In this document: piece after piece, positions 1-12,157 of the stretch | How the letters are laid out: each line of letters begins with the position of its first letter | How positions within the stretch are numbered: position 1 is the stretch's first letter | Notes under the pieces: model-generated | Databases searched by the model: none | The model's input: only the letters and a program-made list of their open reading frames with translations | Told to the model about the DNA's origin: nothing | Origin: Cupriavidus sp. AU9028 | GTDB taxonomy: Bacteria; Pseudomonadota; Gammaproteobacteria; Burkholderiales; Burkholderiaceae | Assembly: GCF_019795295.1 (NCBI RefSeq) | Contig: NZ_JAIMCG010000016.1 | Coordinates: 1 to 64,000 of the forward strand | Reading direction: 5' to 3' | Length of the DNA: 64,000 nucleotides | Translations under genes and position numbers: made by a program

Positions 1-411
1 CGCGTCGCTCTCGCGCTCGGCTGACAACGTTGCAGCAAGTTCGACACCGCGGACATAGTGCACCGGTGCCGGCCGTTCCAACGGCAAGGCCGACACGTGC
101 TCCGGCGCTTCGTACAGCAAACAGCCCTGCGCCCAGTCACGTAGGACATGGTGCGCCGGCTCAGCGCGCACTGCGCTCAGCGCCCGGAGCGAGCTGCTTT
201 CAATAAGTGCAGTGACAGCGTCGGCCGGCGCGTGCTCGTGTCCATCGGCGCCGACGAGGCGAGCGCATGCTCCGCGAGCGAGAGGAGCACGCGACGCCGC
301 TGCATGCGACCTGTCGAGCTCGCCGAGTCGCCCGACTCCCACCACTGCCATGCCATCTGCGCCTCGCTGAAGGCGGCCGCCGCCTCACTCGCCGTGCCTC
401 GGGCCAGCCTG
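1..411 (-). other. Left edge: no complete gene; possible coding fragment
   Basis: No convincing complete gene is present. Reading the minus strand, one frame from about 265 down to base 1 stays open through the left edge and has protein-like composition (it includes DWAQGCLLYEAPEHVSALPL near 130-70). It has no clear start and I do not recognise a family. It may be a gene remnant continuing beyond the window. Other frames here look like shadows. Confidence 0.25.
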
Positions 412-651
412 TCAAGGCGGTACAAGTTCCGCACCACCTTGTGGGCGGATGATCAGGCCGCAGCAAGGCGGCGAGCGCGGGACTACCCGAACGCCGGTTC
501 GGGATTTGGCCTCCGCGGAAGTCTTCGGATCGGTCCGGTTGCGGTCTTCAAACGCGATTCCCTGCTGAGACAGCCACTCTTTCAGCGCCCGGCAGTCCGG
601 GCACGTCGGAGTGCTGTAGATCAGGATATGCGGCGTGCTGGCTTGAGCCAT
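412..651 (-). pseudogene. Truncated glutaredoxin-like protein
   Basis: The N-terminal half is a glutaredoxin fold: a beta strand (ILIYSTPTCPDC) with the CPDC redox pair, then ALKEWLSQQGIAFEDRNRTDP, the usual helix and second strand. Similarity stops near residue 57 (TGVRVVP). Full proteins of this type continue from there with a cis-proline strand and a C-terminal helix of about 25 residues; here unrelated Cys/Pro-rich sequence follows. The 79-residue product therefore lacks the glutathione-binding half and is probably inactive. It is the last gene of the minus-strand efflux cluster, 10 bases after the DUF305 gene. The break suggests a recombination junction or deletion near 480. Confidence 0.6.
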
Positions 652-661
652 GGTCGTGTCT

Positions 662-1321
662 TTACTTGCCCCGAGCGGCCAGCCAGCTTTTCATCATGGC
701 GATTTCACCTTCCTGCGCGGAGATGACCTCCTCGGCCAGCTTGCGGACTTCCGGGTCCCAGCCATATTGCAGCGCCACCTTGGCCATGTCGATCGCACCC
801 TGATGGTGGGGGATCATGCCCCGCATGAAATCCACATCGGCGTCACCGCTGAAGTCGATCATCATGTCTGCATGCATGCGTTCATTGCCGGCTCGGTAGG
901 CGGCCGCCGAGGCATCGTCCGGGACGCCGGCCGCCGCCTGCTGGCCGTGTTCGCCGAGCCACCTGTTCATCATCGCGATTTCTCCTTCCTGCGCCAGGAC
1001 GACCTCCTGTGCGACCTTGCGGACCTCCGCGTCCTTGCCGTACTGCAGCGCGACCCTGGCCATGTCGATCGCGCCCCGGTGGTGCGCGACCATGCCGCGC
1101 ATGAAATCGAGGTCGGCGTTGCCAGTGAGCTGAGCCCCCATGCCGGCGTGCATCTGCTCGTTCACGGCGCGATACGCAATCGTCGACAGACTGTCATTGG
1201 CCGAGGCGCTGGAGGACGTCCCGTGCCCGTGATGCTTGCCGCTGGCAGCACCCTGCGCGCCAGTGCCCAAATGCGCCCTATTCTTCTGGACGGTCATCAA
1301 GCTGAGTTTATCGTTCTTCAT
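662..1321 (-). CDS. Two-repeat DUF305 protein, probable copper-binding
   Basis: A 219-residue protein made of two tandem DUF305 units, at about residues 48-125 and 136-215. Each contains the typical NExMHA, DFMRGMxxHHxGAIDMA and QEGEIAMM segments. DUF305 proteins are His/Met-rich four-helix bundles, some of which (CopM type) bind copper or silver; the two HH pairs and many Met residues fit that role. There is no convincing signal peptide, so the location is uncertain. The start follows an AAGGAG Shine-Dalgarno about 9 bases upstream that lies inside the 3' end of the outer-membrane factor gene, so the two genes overlap by about 14 bases and are probably co-translated. Confidence 0.8.
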   Translation of the reverse strand: MKNDKLSLMTVQKNRAHLGTGAQGAASGKHHGHGTSSSASANDSLSTIAYRAVNEQMHAGMGAQLTGNADLDFMRGMVAHHRGAIDMARVALQYGKDAEVRKVAQEVVLAQEGEIAMMNRWLGEHGQQAAAGVPDDASAAAYRAGNERMHADMMIDFSGDADVDFMRGMIPHHQGAIDMAKVALQYGWDPEVRKLAEEVISAQEGEIAMMKSWLAARGK

Positions 1322-2915
1322 GAAAAGAAGCTCCTTGATTTAGGTTGAGGACTTGACGGTATTGCTTGCGATTCCTGCTTCTCGGAGGCGTGCTGTAAGC
1401 GCGCGAGAGTTCAACCTGCAACCTGGGCGGCTGCTGTGCGGTGGCGCCCGACTGCATGGTGCGTTCAGTCCAGCCGCCGCCCAGCGCCTTGTACAGGTGG
1501 ATGAGGTTGTTCAGCCGCGTCAGGCGTGTGCGCACCAGCGTTTGCTGCGTGCCGTACAGCGTGCGCTGCGCGTCGAGCAGCGTGAGATTGTCGTCCACGC
1601 CTTCCTGGAAGCGCTGCTCGGCCAGCTCGTAGGCTTTCTGGCTGGCTGCCACCAAAAGTTCCTCGGATCGGATCTGATCATCGAGCGTGCGCTTGCCTGC
1701 CAGCCCATCGGCCACCTCGGCGAACGCCGCCTGAATGGCCTTCTCGTAGTTGGCGATCTCAATGCGCTTTTGCACCTGCGACACGTCCAGGTTGGCAAGC
1801 AACGCACCGCCGCGGAAGATGGGCAACGTGATCTGCGGCAGGAAGCTCCAGGCCCGCGAGCCCGGATCGAACAGGCCGTCGAGCGAGGCACTGGCCGTGC
1901 CGGCGGAACCCGTGAGGGTGATCGTAGGGAAGAACGCAGCCCGCGCCGCGCCAATGTTGGCGTTGGCGCCGATCAGCATCTGCTCGGCCGCGCGGATGTC
2001 CGGCCGGCGCGTGAGCAGCTCCGACGGCAGGCCGCTCGGCAGGTCGGCCGGCACAAGGTCGGCGGGCAGGGACACCGCCTCGTCAAGCTGCCGCGACAGC
2101 TCCGGCGTCAGCGGCTTGCCCAGCAGCAGCACGAGTGCATTGCCGTCTTTTGCTGCCTGCCGCGTGTAGGCGGCGTGATTGGCCTCGGCGGTGCGCAGCG
2201 CGGTCTCCGCGCGGCGAAGGTCGAGCTGCGTGGAGTTGCCCGCTTCGACCAGCTGGTTGGTCAGGTCGTAGGAGCGCTTCTGCGTGGCGAGGGTGTCGTG
2301 CGTCAGGCGCAGCAGTTCCTGGTCGGCGCGCAGCGTGAGGTATGCATTGGCCACCTCGGACACGAGGCTCATCTGCGTTGCGATGCGGGTCTCATCGAGG
2401 GCCAGGTAGGACGCCAAGGCCCGGTCACTGAGGCTGCGGACACGGCCCCACAGGTCCAGTTCCCAAGCGGCAGTCACCCCGGCCACGTCGTAGCGCCGGA
2501 GCACGGCGCCGTTCCCCGTGGTGCTGAGGTCTGCCGGCAGGCGCTCGCTCACGCCGCTGGCGGAAACACCCAGGTTCGGCAGCATCTCGGCGCGCTGAAT
2601 GCGGTACAGCGCACGCGCCGCCTCGACGTTAAGCGCGGCTTTGCGCATGTCCCGGTTGTTCTCCAGCGAGATGCCGATCAACTGCTGCAGTAGCGGGTCG
2701 CGGAAGAACTCACGCCAGCCGATGTCGGCCGTGATCCCGGCGTCGGGCGTCCCGGGCGCCTGCTGAACATAGGCCCCGCCGGAGGGATAGGCCGTGTCGA
2801 TCGGAGCCGCGGGCCGGTCGTACTTCGGTGCCATGGAGCAGCCGGCCAGCGCCGCCGCGAGGGCGAGCGGCGCGAGCGTCCTGATGGATCGGGAGAGTGC
2901 GAAAGGCGTCTTCAT
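1308..2915 (-). CDS. RND efflux outer-membrane factor (NodT/OprM family lipoprotein)
   Basis: Outer-membrane channel of a tripartite efflux pump. The chosen start [10 protein letters not shown] gives a lipoprotein signal ending in a lipobox (LAAALAGC), then the family motif MAPKYDRP and two OEP repeats (about residues 60-260 and 270-460), including [12 protein letters not shown] and [10 protein letters not shown]. Family members usually end around YKALGGGW. This one runs some 45 residues further with a basic tail, reading over the Shine-Dalgarno of the DUF305 gene, which suggests loss of the original stop codon. It follows the RND permease gene directly, and the three pump genes form one minus-strand operon. 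Confidence 0.92.
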   Translation of the reverse strand: MKTPFALSRSIRTLAPLALAAALAGCSMAPKYDRPAAPIDTAYPSGGAYVQQAPGTPDAGITADIGWREFFRDPLLQQLIGISLENNRDMRKAALNVEAARALYRIQRAEMLPNLGVSASGVSERLPADLSTTGNGAVLRRYDVAGVTAAWELDLWGRVRSLSDRALASYLALDETRIATQMSLVSEVANAYLTLRADQELLRLTHDTLATQKRSYDLTNQLVEAGNSTQLDLRRAETALRTAEANHAAYTRQAAKDGNALVLLLGKPLTPELSRQLDEAVSLPADLVPADLPSGLPSELLTRRPDIRAAEQMLIGANANIGAARAAFFPTITLTGSAGTASASLDGLFDPGSRAWSFLPQITLPIFRGGALLANLDVSQVQKRIEIANYEKAIQAAFAEVADGLAGKRTLDDQIRSEELLVAASQKAYELAEQRFQEGVDDNLTLLDAQRTLYGTQQTLVRTRLTRLNNLIHLYKALGGGWTERTMQSGATAQQPPRLQVELSRAYSTPPRSRNRKQYRQVLNLNQGASFHEER

Positions 2916-2935
2916 ATCGTGTGTCCTCCTGGCCA

Positions 2936-5900
2936 TCATGCGCGCTGATCGGTCATGCCGGCGCTGGCCTGCCGCGCTTCGCGGCGTAGTGCGAGTTTGC
3001 GCACCACGACGTAGAACACCGGCGTGAGCACTAGGCCGAATGCCGTTACGCCTAGCATGCCGGCAAACACCGCGCTGCCCATGGCGTGGCGCATCTCGGC
3101 GCCTGCGCCGCTGGCCAGCACCAGCGGCACCACGCCGGCGATGAAGGCCAACGAAGTCATCAGGATCGGGCGCAGCCGCAATCGCGCGGCTTCAAGCACG
3201 GCGGCCAGCGGAGCGAGACCTTCGCTCTCCTTGGCGCGGGCGAACTCCACGATCAGGATGGCGTTCTTTGCGGCAAGGCCGACCAGCACCACGAAGCCGA
3301 TCTGCGTGAAAATGTTGTTGTCGCCCCCCGAGAGCCAGACGCCGGCGATCGCCGAGAGCAGCGCCATGGGCGCGATCAGCAGCACCGCGAACGGCAGCGA
3401 CCAGCTGTTGTACTGGGCCGCCAAGAACAGGAAGGCCAACAGCACCGCCAACGCGAAGATGTAGATCGCGGTGTTGCCGACGCGCTTCTCCTGGAAGGTC
3501 AGGTCCGTCCATTCATAGGTCATGCCGTCCGGCAGCGACTCGCTCACGATCTTCTCGATCGCGGCAGTGGCCTGGCCGGAAGAGTATCCCGGTGCCGGCC
3601 CGCCGCTGATGTCGGCCGAGGCGAAGCCGTTGTAGTGCATCACTCGGTCGGGACCGGAGCTGCGCTCGATGGTCGCGATCGCGCTGAGGGGAATCATCTC
3701 GCCCGCCGCGTTGCGCACCTTGAGCATGCCAATGTCCTCGGCCTGCATGCGGAACTGCGCATCGGCCTGGGCCATGACCCGGTAGGTACGCCCGAAGCGG
3801 TTGAAGTCGTTGACGTAGAGCGAGCCGAGGTTGACCTGCAGGGTGTCGAACACCTCGGTCAGCGCCACGCCCTGCGACTTGGCCTTTACGCGGTCGATGT
3901 CCACACGCAACTGCGGCGCGTTCGTCTGGAAGCTCGCCAGCATGTTCGCCAACTCGGGCGCCTGCATGGCCTTGGCCATGATCTCGCTTTGGGCCTGCGC
4001 AAGCGCCTCGGGACCCAGGCCGGCGCGGTCCTCGATCTGCAGCTTGAAGCCGCCCATCGAACCTAGGCCGGGCACCGGTGGGGGCGGGAAGATGGCGACG
4101 AAACCGTCCGGGATCTGGCTGAACTTGCCCATGAGCTTGCCCTGGATAGCAAAGGCCGACAGCGAGGGGTCCTTTCGTTCATCGAAGGGCTTGAGCATGG
4201 CGAACATCAGGGCGGTGTTCGGCTGGTTCACCGGGCCATTGACGGATAGGCCGGGAAAGGCCACCACGCTTTCGACGCCAGGCTCGGCCAGCGCGATCCT
4301 GGTCATCTCCTTGACGACCGCCTCGGTGCGGTCCAGCGAGGCGCCGGTCGGAAGCTGCGCGATGCCGACGAGGTAGTACTTGTCCTGGGCAGGCACGAAG
4401 CCCGCCGGCACCTTGTGGAAGCCCAGCCAGGTCAGCCCGAGGAAGCCGACGTAGAGCAGCACCACGATGGCGCTGCCCCTCACCGCGCGGCGCACGCCCC
4501 CGACGTAGGCATTCGAGGCGCTGTCGAAGAAGCGGTTGAAGCGGCGAAAGAAACCGCCAAACACGCCGTCGATGATGCGCGTGACGCGATCAGGCCTGGC
4601 CGCGCCATGGTGCGGTTTGAGCAGGATGGCGGCCAGCGCGGGCGAGAGCGTGAGCGAGTTGATCGCCGACAGGATTGTCGAGAACGCGATGGTCAGCGCG
4701 AACTGGCGATAGAATTCGCCTTGCAGCCCTGACAGGAACGCCGAAGGGACGAAGACCGCTGCCAGTACCGAGGTGATGGCCAGGATGGGGCCGGTCACCT
4801 CGTCCATGGCCTTGCGTGCCGCATCACTGGGGGATTCACCCAGCGCCATGTGACGCTCGACGTTTTCCACCACCACGATCGCATCGTCCACCACGATGCC
4901 GATGGATAGCACGAGTCCGAACAGCGACAGTGTGTTCAGCGAGAAGCCGAACATGTGCATTACCACGAAAGTGCCAACCAGCGAGACCGGCACGGCGATG
5001 AGGGGGATGATTGACGCGCGCCAGGTCTGCAGGAACAGAACCACCACGATCACCACGAGGACGATGGCCTCGAGCAGCGTCACCGCGACGGATTCGAGTG
5101 AGGCTCGCACGAAGACCGTGGGGTCATAAGCGATCCGGTATTCGATGTCTTGAGGAAATTCTTTCTGCAGCGCCTTCATCGTCGCCTGGACGGCAGCCGA
5201 AACATCCAGCGCGTTGGCGCCTGGGCTCTGGATGATCTGCATTGCCACCGCCGGCTCGCCGTTGAGCAGGCTGCGCAGGGTGTATGAATCGGCGCCCATG
5301 GCGATGCGCGCAACATCGCGCAAGCGAGTGACCTGGCCGTCGGTGCCTGCCTTCACGACGATGTCGCCGAATTGCTCCACGCTCGACAGGCGTCCCAGGG
5401 CATTGACTGTGACCTGGAATGCAGCCGAGGTATCCGGCTGTTGGCCCACCGAGCCGGCGGCAACCTGTACGTTCTGCTCACGGATGGCCGCGACCACATC
5501 GCTCGCAGCCAAGCCGAGCGCGGCGACTCTGGCGGGATCAAGCCAGACCCGCATCGAATACTCCCCTGCCCCCCAGACCCGGACATCGCCGACGCCCGGT
5601 ATACGCGCGAGAATGTCCTTCACATGCAACGTGGCATAATTCGAGAGATACAGGGGGTCATATCGGCCTTCCGGTGAGGCCAAATGCACCACCATGAGAA
5701 TGTCCGGCGACGTTTTCTCGGTGACAACACCGACGCGCTGAACCTCTGGGGGCAGGCGCGGCAATGCACGTGAGACCCGGTTCTGTACCTGGATTTGCGC
5801 GATGTCAGCGTCGATGTGCTGCTCGAAAGAGATGGTCAGCACCATCGATCCGTCCGTGGACATCTGGGATTGCATGTACATCATGCCTTCCACGCCATTG

Positions 5901-6112
5901 ATCGCTTGCTCCAGCGGCGATGCCACGGTGTCGGCGATGACCTGTGGGTTGGCGCCGGGATAACTGGCGGTGACCTGCACCGTGGGCGGCGTAACCTGGG
6001 GGTATTCGCTCAGCGGAAGTTGGAAGTAGCTGATCGCACCCGCGATCAGCATCAGCATCGACAAGACGATGGCGAAGATCGGCCGGTTGATGAAGAAGCG
6101 GGGGAAGTTCAT
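2936..6112 (-). CDS. RND efflux permease, HAE1 family (MexF/OqxB-like)
   Basis: Proton-driven inner-membrane transporter of 1058 residues, the normal size for hydrophobe/amphiphile efflux-1 permeases. The N-terminus MNFPRFFINRPIFAIVLSML is typical, followed by the porter domain, a first membrane bundle with GIVVDDAIVVVENVERHM (the TM4 acidic proton-relay pair), a second periplasmic loop and a second bundle. The segments VRVWGAGEYSMRVWLDP and AAIREQNVQVAAG resemble MexF/OqxB, so antibiotics or solvents are more likely substrates than metals, despite the metal neighbours. Its ATG overlaps the membrane fusion protein stop by 4 bases. Confidence 0.93.
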   Translation of the reverse strand: MNFPRFFINRPIFAIVLSMLMLIAGAISYFQLPLSEYPQVTPPTVQVTASYPGANPQVIADTVASPLEQAINGVEGMMYMQSQMSTDGSMVLTISFEQHIDADIAQIQVQNRVSRALPRLPPEVQRVGVVTEKTSPDILMVVHLASPEGRYDPLYLSNYATLHVKDILARIPGVGDVRVWGAGEYSMRVWLDPARVAALGLAASDVVAAIREQNVQVAAGSVGQQPDTSAAFQVTVNALGRLSSVEQFGDIVVKAGTDGQVTRLRDVARIAMGADSYTLRSLLNGEPAVAMQIIQSPGANALDVSAAVQATMKALQKEFPQDIEYRIAYDPTVFVRASLESVAVTLLEAIVLVVIVVVLFLQTWRASIIPLIAVPVSLVGTFVVMHMFGFSLNTLSLFGLVLSIGIVVDDAIVVVENVERHMALGESPSDAARKAMDEVTGPILAITSVLAAVFVPSAFLSGLQGEFYRQFALTIAFSTILSAINSLTLSPALAAILLKPHHGAARPDRVTRIIDGVFGGFFRRFNRFFDSASNAYVGGVRRAVRGSAIVVLLYVGFLGLTWLGFHKVPAGFVPAQDKYYLVGIAQLPTGASLDRTEAVVKEMTRIALAEPGVESVVAFPGLSVNGPVNQPNTALMFAMLKPFDERKDPSLSAFAIQGKLMGKFSQIPDGFVAIFPPPPVPGLGSMGGFKLQIEDRAGLGPEALAQAQSEIMAKAMQAPELANMLASFQTNAPQLRVDIDRVKAKSQGVALTEVFDTLQVNLGSLYVNDFNRFGRTYRVMAQADAQFRMQAEDIGMLKVRNAAGEMIPLSAIATIERSSGPDRVMHYNGFASADISGGPAPGYSSGQATAAIEKIVSESLPDGMTYEWTDLTFQEKRVGNTAIYIFALAVLLAFLFLAAQYNSWSLPFAVLLIAPMALLSAIAGVWLSGGDNNIFTQIGFVVLVGLAAKNAILIVEFARAKESEGLAPLAAVLEAARLRLRPILMTSLAFIAGVVPLVLASGAGAEMRHAMGSAVFAGMLGVTAFGLVLTPVFYVVVRKLALRREARQASAGMTDQRA

Positions 6113-7416
6113 GTGCGGGCCTCCACCGAGCCGGCCGTGCCGTCAGCCTTGGCCCTCCTCGCGCCCTCTGCCTTGGCAGGTGCCACAGGCGCAGCGGAGG
6201 CACTCGCTGCAGCCTTCGGCGCGTTGGCGGCGCCGGCGTCCAGTGCTGCGGGCGCCTGCATGGGTACCATGCGTGGGCTGACCGCCATGCCGGGGCGTAC
6301 GAGCCCCTTGAGGACAACCTTCTCGCCGGCCTGCAAGCCGCGGTTGACGACGCGCAGCCCGTCCACCAAAGGGCCCAGCTCGATGGGACGGTACTGGGCG
6401 TGGCTGTTCTCGTCTACCACGAGCACATAGTTGCGCCCTTGGTCCGTTCCCACGGCCTGATCGTCGATGAGGACGGCCTGGCGCGGCGCGCCGGTGGACA
6501 GCCTGGCCCGGGCGAACAGGCCGGGTGCCATGCGACCATCCGGGTTCGGCACGACGGCTCGAGCGCGAATCGTGCCGGTGGTTCGGTCGATGGTGTTCCC
6601 CACGAAATCGAGCACGCCCTTGTGAGGAAAATCCTTGTCCGTGGTCAGTCCAACCTGCACGGGCAACGGGGCCTTGTTGTCGCCATCCGCGCCCGGTCGC
6701 GCGCGGCTCAAGATGTTCAGGTAGGTGGCTTCGTCAATGTCGAAGTACACGTGCAGGGGATCGATGGACACGATCCTGGTCAGCAGCGTGGCCCCACCGG
6801 CACCGCTGCCGCTGACCAGGTTCCCCTCCGTCACCAGCACGCGGTCAACACGCCCGCCGATCGGCGCCGTGACGCGGGTGAAGGAAAGGTCCAGCCGAGC
6901 CGCAGCCACAGCGGCCTTGGCCGCCTGCACCTGCGCCTGGCGCGCGCTGCGCGCGGATACGGCATCGTCGTAGGATTTGCGTGAGACGGCGCCGGTGGCG
7001 ATCAGGCGCTCGGCGCGATCAAAGTCGGCCTGCGCCTGGCTGGCGAGCACCTCTGCCTGCCGCAGTTGCGCCGTGGCCGTATCGAGCATCACCTGGAACG
7101 GCCTGGAATCGATCTGGAACAGCAATTGGCCCTTGCGCACCAGGCTGCCCTCGGGGACGCTCACGGCATCGACCGCACCGCCGACACGCGAGCGTAGCTC
7201 GACGGTTTTCGGCGCCGCCAGGAAGCCGGTGTACTCGGCCGATGGCGCGACCGTGCGCGTGACAACCTCAGCCACTGGCACCTGCGGCGGCGCCGGCGTG
7301 CTCGCTGGCGGCGCGGCAGCATCGTCCTCGTCCCTGGCGTCGCGGGCTGCGATCGCTATCCCGCCGATTGCTGCGATGGCGCCCGCCATCACAACAATTC
7401 TGATTTTCCTTCGCAT
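6109..7416 (-). CDS. RND efflux membrane fusion protein (periplasmic adaptor)
   Basis: A 435-residue HlyD/AcrA-type adaptor linking the RND permease to the outer-membrane channel. There is a signal or anchor segment at residues 1-23 (IRIVVMAGAIAAIGGIAIAA), a lipoyl-like half motif (VELRSRVGGAVDAVSVPEGSLVRKGQ is its core), a coiled-coil hairpin around 100-180 (TAQLRQAEVLASQAQADFDRAERL), the second lipoyl half, a beta barrel, and an Ala/Pro-rich C-terminal tail from about residue 395. It is the first gene of the minus-strand mfp-rnd-omf operon. No regulator gene is adjacent upstream. Confidence 0.92.
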   Translation of the reverse strand: MRRKIRIVVMAGAIAAIGGIAIAARDARDEDDAAAPPASTPAPPQVPVAEVVTRTVAPSAEYTGFLAAPKTVELRSRVGGAVDAVSVPEGSLVRKGQLLFQIDSRPFQVMLDTATAQLRQAEVLASQAQADFDRAERLIATGAVSRKSYDDAVSARSARQAQVQAAKAAVAAARLDLSFTRVTAPIGGRVDRVLVTEGNLVSGSGAGGATLLTRIVSIDPLHVYFDIDEATYLNILSRARPGADGDNKAPLPVQVGLTTDKDFPHKGVLDFVGNTIDRTTGTIRARAVVPNPDGRMAPGLFARARLSTGAPRQAVLIDDQAVGTDQGRNYVLVVDENSHAQYRPIELGPLVDGLRVVNRGLQAGEKVVLKGLVRPGMAVSPRMVPMQAPAALDAGAANAPKAAASASAAPVAPAKAEGARRAKADGTAGSVEART

Positions 7417-7786
7417 GGACCTGCCCTCTTTCTGAATGCAGGGCTTCGGCCCTTCCGAAGCGCTCTGCAGAAATTTGTGTGCAGGCTAGGTGTTACAACG
7501 ACGGCAAGGTCAAGCCCTTCTGGCTGCCTTATCGGCGGACTGCATGGAGAAGGAGATGGGGTACTCGGCGCCCTCGCCGTGGTCGGCCTCGGCCCCGGCG
7601 CTTGAGGCGCAGCGCTTCAAGCGCGAACGGGGATGGCGCCGGTGTCGGGCCGCACGGCGATCCATCGGCCCTTGATGCCCGGCACCGTGGGCCGCTGGTC
7701 GCACAGCACTGCTGCCGACGCTGGAGGGCTTTTCTGGAACGTCTGGATTTAACCCTCAAGTGGACGGCGAGCCGGCTTGCAAGGCC
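7417..7786. other. Intergenic stretch between pump operon and CDF gene
   Basis: It must hold the promoter of the minus-strand pump operon; I could not single out one promoter. In the minus frame from about 7740 to 7620, a short open stretch ends QRPTVPGIKGRWIAVRPDTG then AIPVRA and a stop. It looks like the C-terminus of a lost protein but has no start. An 8-bp inverted repeat (GCGCTTGA / TCAAGCGC) lies near 7599-7625. Confidence 0.35.
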
Positions 7787-8818
7787 TCAATGCTTATGGC
7801 CGGGGGCGGAATGATCGTGGCCATGGTCGGCACGGTGGTCATGCCCGCCCCCATGCTTGAGACCTCGGTGGTCGTGGCGTTCCACCGTGGGTTGCAGGCT
7901 GCAGGCGTTCTCGTCGGCATCCGCGTTCCAGTCGATGCCGACCGTGGCGTGTTCGATGCTGAACCGCTCTTGCAGCACGGCTTCGACGCGCTTGACCACG
8001 CCCCGCGCTTCCTCGTCCGAGTGGGGACGTACATGGAGAGTGGCCATCGTGCGGCCGGACGTGAGCTGCCACACGTGAACATGGCTGACGGCCGCCAGGC
8101 CCGGCACGGCTCCCATCAGACCCTGGGCTACCTTCTCGGGCGAAGCATCCGCGGGTGCGCCTTCGAGCAAAATGTGAATCGACTTGGCGAGCAGCTTCCA
8201 CGCGCTGCGCAGGATCAGTGCAGCCACCAGAACCGACAGGATGGGATCGATGGGCGTCCAGCCGGTCAGGTAGATGACAACCGCGGCGACGATGGCCCCC
8301 ACCGAGCCCAGCAGGTCGCCCATGACGTGCAGGATGGCGCCGTTCACATTGACATGATCGGTCTCGCCACGGGTCATGATCCACAGCACGAGCACGTTTA
8401 CCAGCAAGCCGAGCACCGCGACAATCATCATCGGGCCGGCCAGAATGCCGGACGGCGCCTGCAACCGCTCCCACGCTTCATAGCCGATCCAGGCGACGAT
8501 CGCAAACAGCGTCACGGCGTTGAGGAACCCCGCGATGACCTCGAAGCGCAGGTAGCCGAAGGTACGCTTGCTGTCTGCGGCGCGACGGCCGAACCGGAAG
8601 GCGGCATAAGCCAGCGCCAGCGCTGCCGCGTCGGTCAGCATGTGGCCAGCGTCGGCCAGCAGGGCCAGCGAGCCCGACATCACGCCGCCAACGGCCTCCA
8701 GGACCATGAAGCCGAAAATCAGGAAGAAGGCCAGCAGGAGCTTGCGCTCGTTGGCGCTCGTCACTGTGGGGGTGTGGTCGTGATCATGGTGATGATCGTG
8801 TGAATGGGATCGGAGCAT
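7787..8818 (-). CDS. Cation diffusion facilitator metal efflux transporter (CzcD/DmeF type)
   Basis: Proton antiporter exporting divalent metal (Zn, Co, Ni or Cd) from the cytoplasm. From the start MLRSHSHDHHHDHDH there is a His-rich N-terminus, then six membrane segments with ALLADAGHMLTD (TM2 site, HxxxD) and NGAILHVMGDLLGSVGA (TM5 HxxxD). A cytoplasmic domain follows (ASPEKVAQGLMGAVPGLAAV, HVHVWQLTSGRTMATLHV) and a His-rich tail (HGGGHDHRADHGHDH). The start at 8818 fits the family N-terminus; a longer reading frame upstream runs through the ArsR-type palindrome and is not credible. It is probably repressed by the ArsR protein encoded just upstream. Confidence 0.92.
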   Translation of the reverse strand: MLRSHSHDHHHDHDHTPTVTSANERKLLLAFFLIFGFMVLEAVGGVMSGSLALLADAGHMLTDAAALALAYAAFRFGRRAADSKRTFGYLRFEVIAGFLNAVTLFAIVAWIGYEAWERLQAPSGILAGPMMIVAVLGLLVNVLVLWIMTRGETDHVNVNGAILHVMGDLLGSVGAIVAAVVIYLTGWTPIDPILSVLVAALILRSAWKLLAKSIHILLEGAPADASPEKVAQGLMGAVPGLAAVSHVHVWQLTSGRTMATLHVRPHSDEEARGVVKRVEAVLQERFSIEHATVGIDWNADADENACSLQPTVERHDHRGLKHGGGHDHRADHGHDHSAPGHKH

Positions 8819-8865
8819 GGCGGCCTCGGACAGTTGGTAATGGACTGCAGGCGTCAATATAACAA

Positions 8866-8881
8866 ATGAATATGTATTCAT
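8866..8881. promoter_or_regulatory. ArsR/SmtB-type operator before the CDF gene
   Basis: A perfect palindrome ATGAATA-TG-TATTCAT, 48 bp upstream of the CDF start. Its sequence resembles the ATGAAxxxxxTTCAT operators of SmtB/CzrA repressors. It fits repression of the CDF gene by the ArsR protein encoded at 9063-9416, relieved by metal. Confidence 0.65.
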
Positions 8882-9062
8882 GTGAATGCAGCTACCTGCA
8901 CCGACCGAGGCTGATGCGTTGCACGCGAAAAGAGAGCGTGGTTCGGAAAGTGCGCCTGCCCGAGGGCTGGACACCTCCCTCCCCCGCCCGTACTGACGTA
9001 GTGATGGGCTCGATGCCGGCTGGGCTCGAGCAAGCGCCCCGCCCTGCAACTTCGTTGCTGGA

Positions 9063-9416
9063 CTACTCGTCGCTGTGGTCTTCTCCGATGTGAGTGGTCA
9101 TGTCCAGCAGCACTTGGCTCACGTGCTTGTCGGCCACCTCGTAGAAGATCTGCTTGGCCTGGCGCACGCCCTTGACGAGGCGCGCTCCACGCAGCAGCCG
9201 CAGATGGTGGCTCACCAGGGACTGCGACAGTTCGAGGGTCTCCGCGATGTCGCCTACCGAGGAGGAGCCCTTCATGCAGCACAGCATGATTCTCAGCCGA
9301 GACGGGTCCCCCAGAAGGCGGAAGGTCTCGGCGAGGATGGTCACATCGTTGTGCGACAGGGATGCCAGGTCGGCGGTTGGACCGTGCGGTGCGCTGGCCG
9401 GTTTGCGTGAAGTCAT
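9063..9416 (-). CDS. ArsR/SmtB family metal-responsive repressor
   Basis: From MTSRKPASAPHG the protein has 117 residues. Its winged helix includes LAETFRLLGDPSRLRIMLCC (helix 1 and start of HTH), DIAETLELSQSLVSHHLRLLRGARLV (recognition helix) and a wing (RQAKQIFYEVADKHVSQVL). The end THIGEDHSDE is rich in His/Asp/Glu, as in alpha5-site metal sensors (SmtB/CzrA). The start at 9416 is supported by homologous length. It sits directly upstream of the CDF gene on the same strand, and is the likely binder of the palindrome at 8866-8881. Confidence 0.88.
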   Translation of the reverse strand: MTSRKPASAPHGPTADLASLSHNDVTILAETFRLLGDPSRLRIMLCCMKGSSSVGDIAETLELSQSLVSHHLRLLRGARLVKGVRQAKQIFYEVADKHVSQVLLDMTTHIGEDHSDE

Positions 9417-9437
9417 TTCTTGAGAATTCCTATCCTC

Positions 9438-9449
9438 GAACGGCTGTTC
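9438..9449. promoter_or_regulatory. Possible ArsR autoregulatory operator
   Basis: An inverted repeat GAAC-GGCT-GTTC lies 22 bp upstream of the arsR-type start. It is a weaker version of the operator before the CDF gene and could mediate autoregulation. The assignment rests only on position and sequence. Confidence 0.35.
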
Positions 9450-9583
9450 ATACGCTTCAGGATCAACGAGGCTGCGGCAGCTTAATCGCACGCTCAGCGA
9501 ACGACCAGGGAAAAGCCGGGCAGCCAAGGCCGCCGGTCCGAAGGGAAGTGGGAGTTTCGGAATCCGGCAGCACCAAAAGACGC

Positions 9584-9614
9584 TTGACCTTCCCATGATC
9601 GTAAACCCTAGCCT
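9584..9614 (+). promoter_or_regulatory. CueR-type promoter of copA
   Basis: The -35 TTGACC (9584-9589) and -10 TAGCCT (9609-9614) are separated by 19 bp, the over-long spacer typical of MerR-family promoters. The spacer starts TTCCCATGATCG, giving the ACCTTCC half-site known from CueR operators. It lies 36 bp before the copA start, and CueR is encoded just downstream. Confidence 0.75.
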
Positions 9615-9650
9615 CCCGATATGTCGAACACGGCCCAAAAGGAGCTCACC

Positions 9651-12143
<2,493 letters not shown>

Positions 12144-12157
12144 GAAGGGAGAACGTC

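Noticed and set aside
1353-2693. Plus-strand frame of 446 codons
   Set aside because: Shadow of the outer-membrane factor gene; Arg/Gln/Gly-rich and without any domain.
7760-8803. Plus-strand frame of 347 codons over the CDF gene
   Set aside because: Shadow of the well-supported CDF transporter on the minus strand; its His/Gly/Arg-rich content is the complement of membrane-protein codons.
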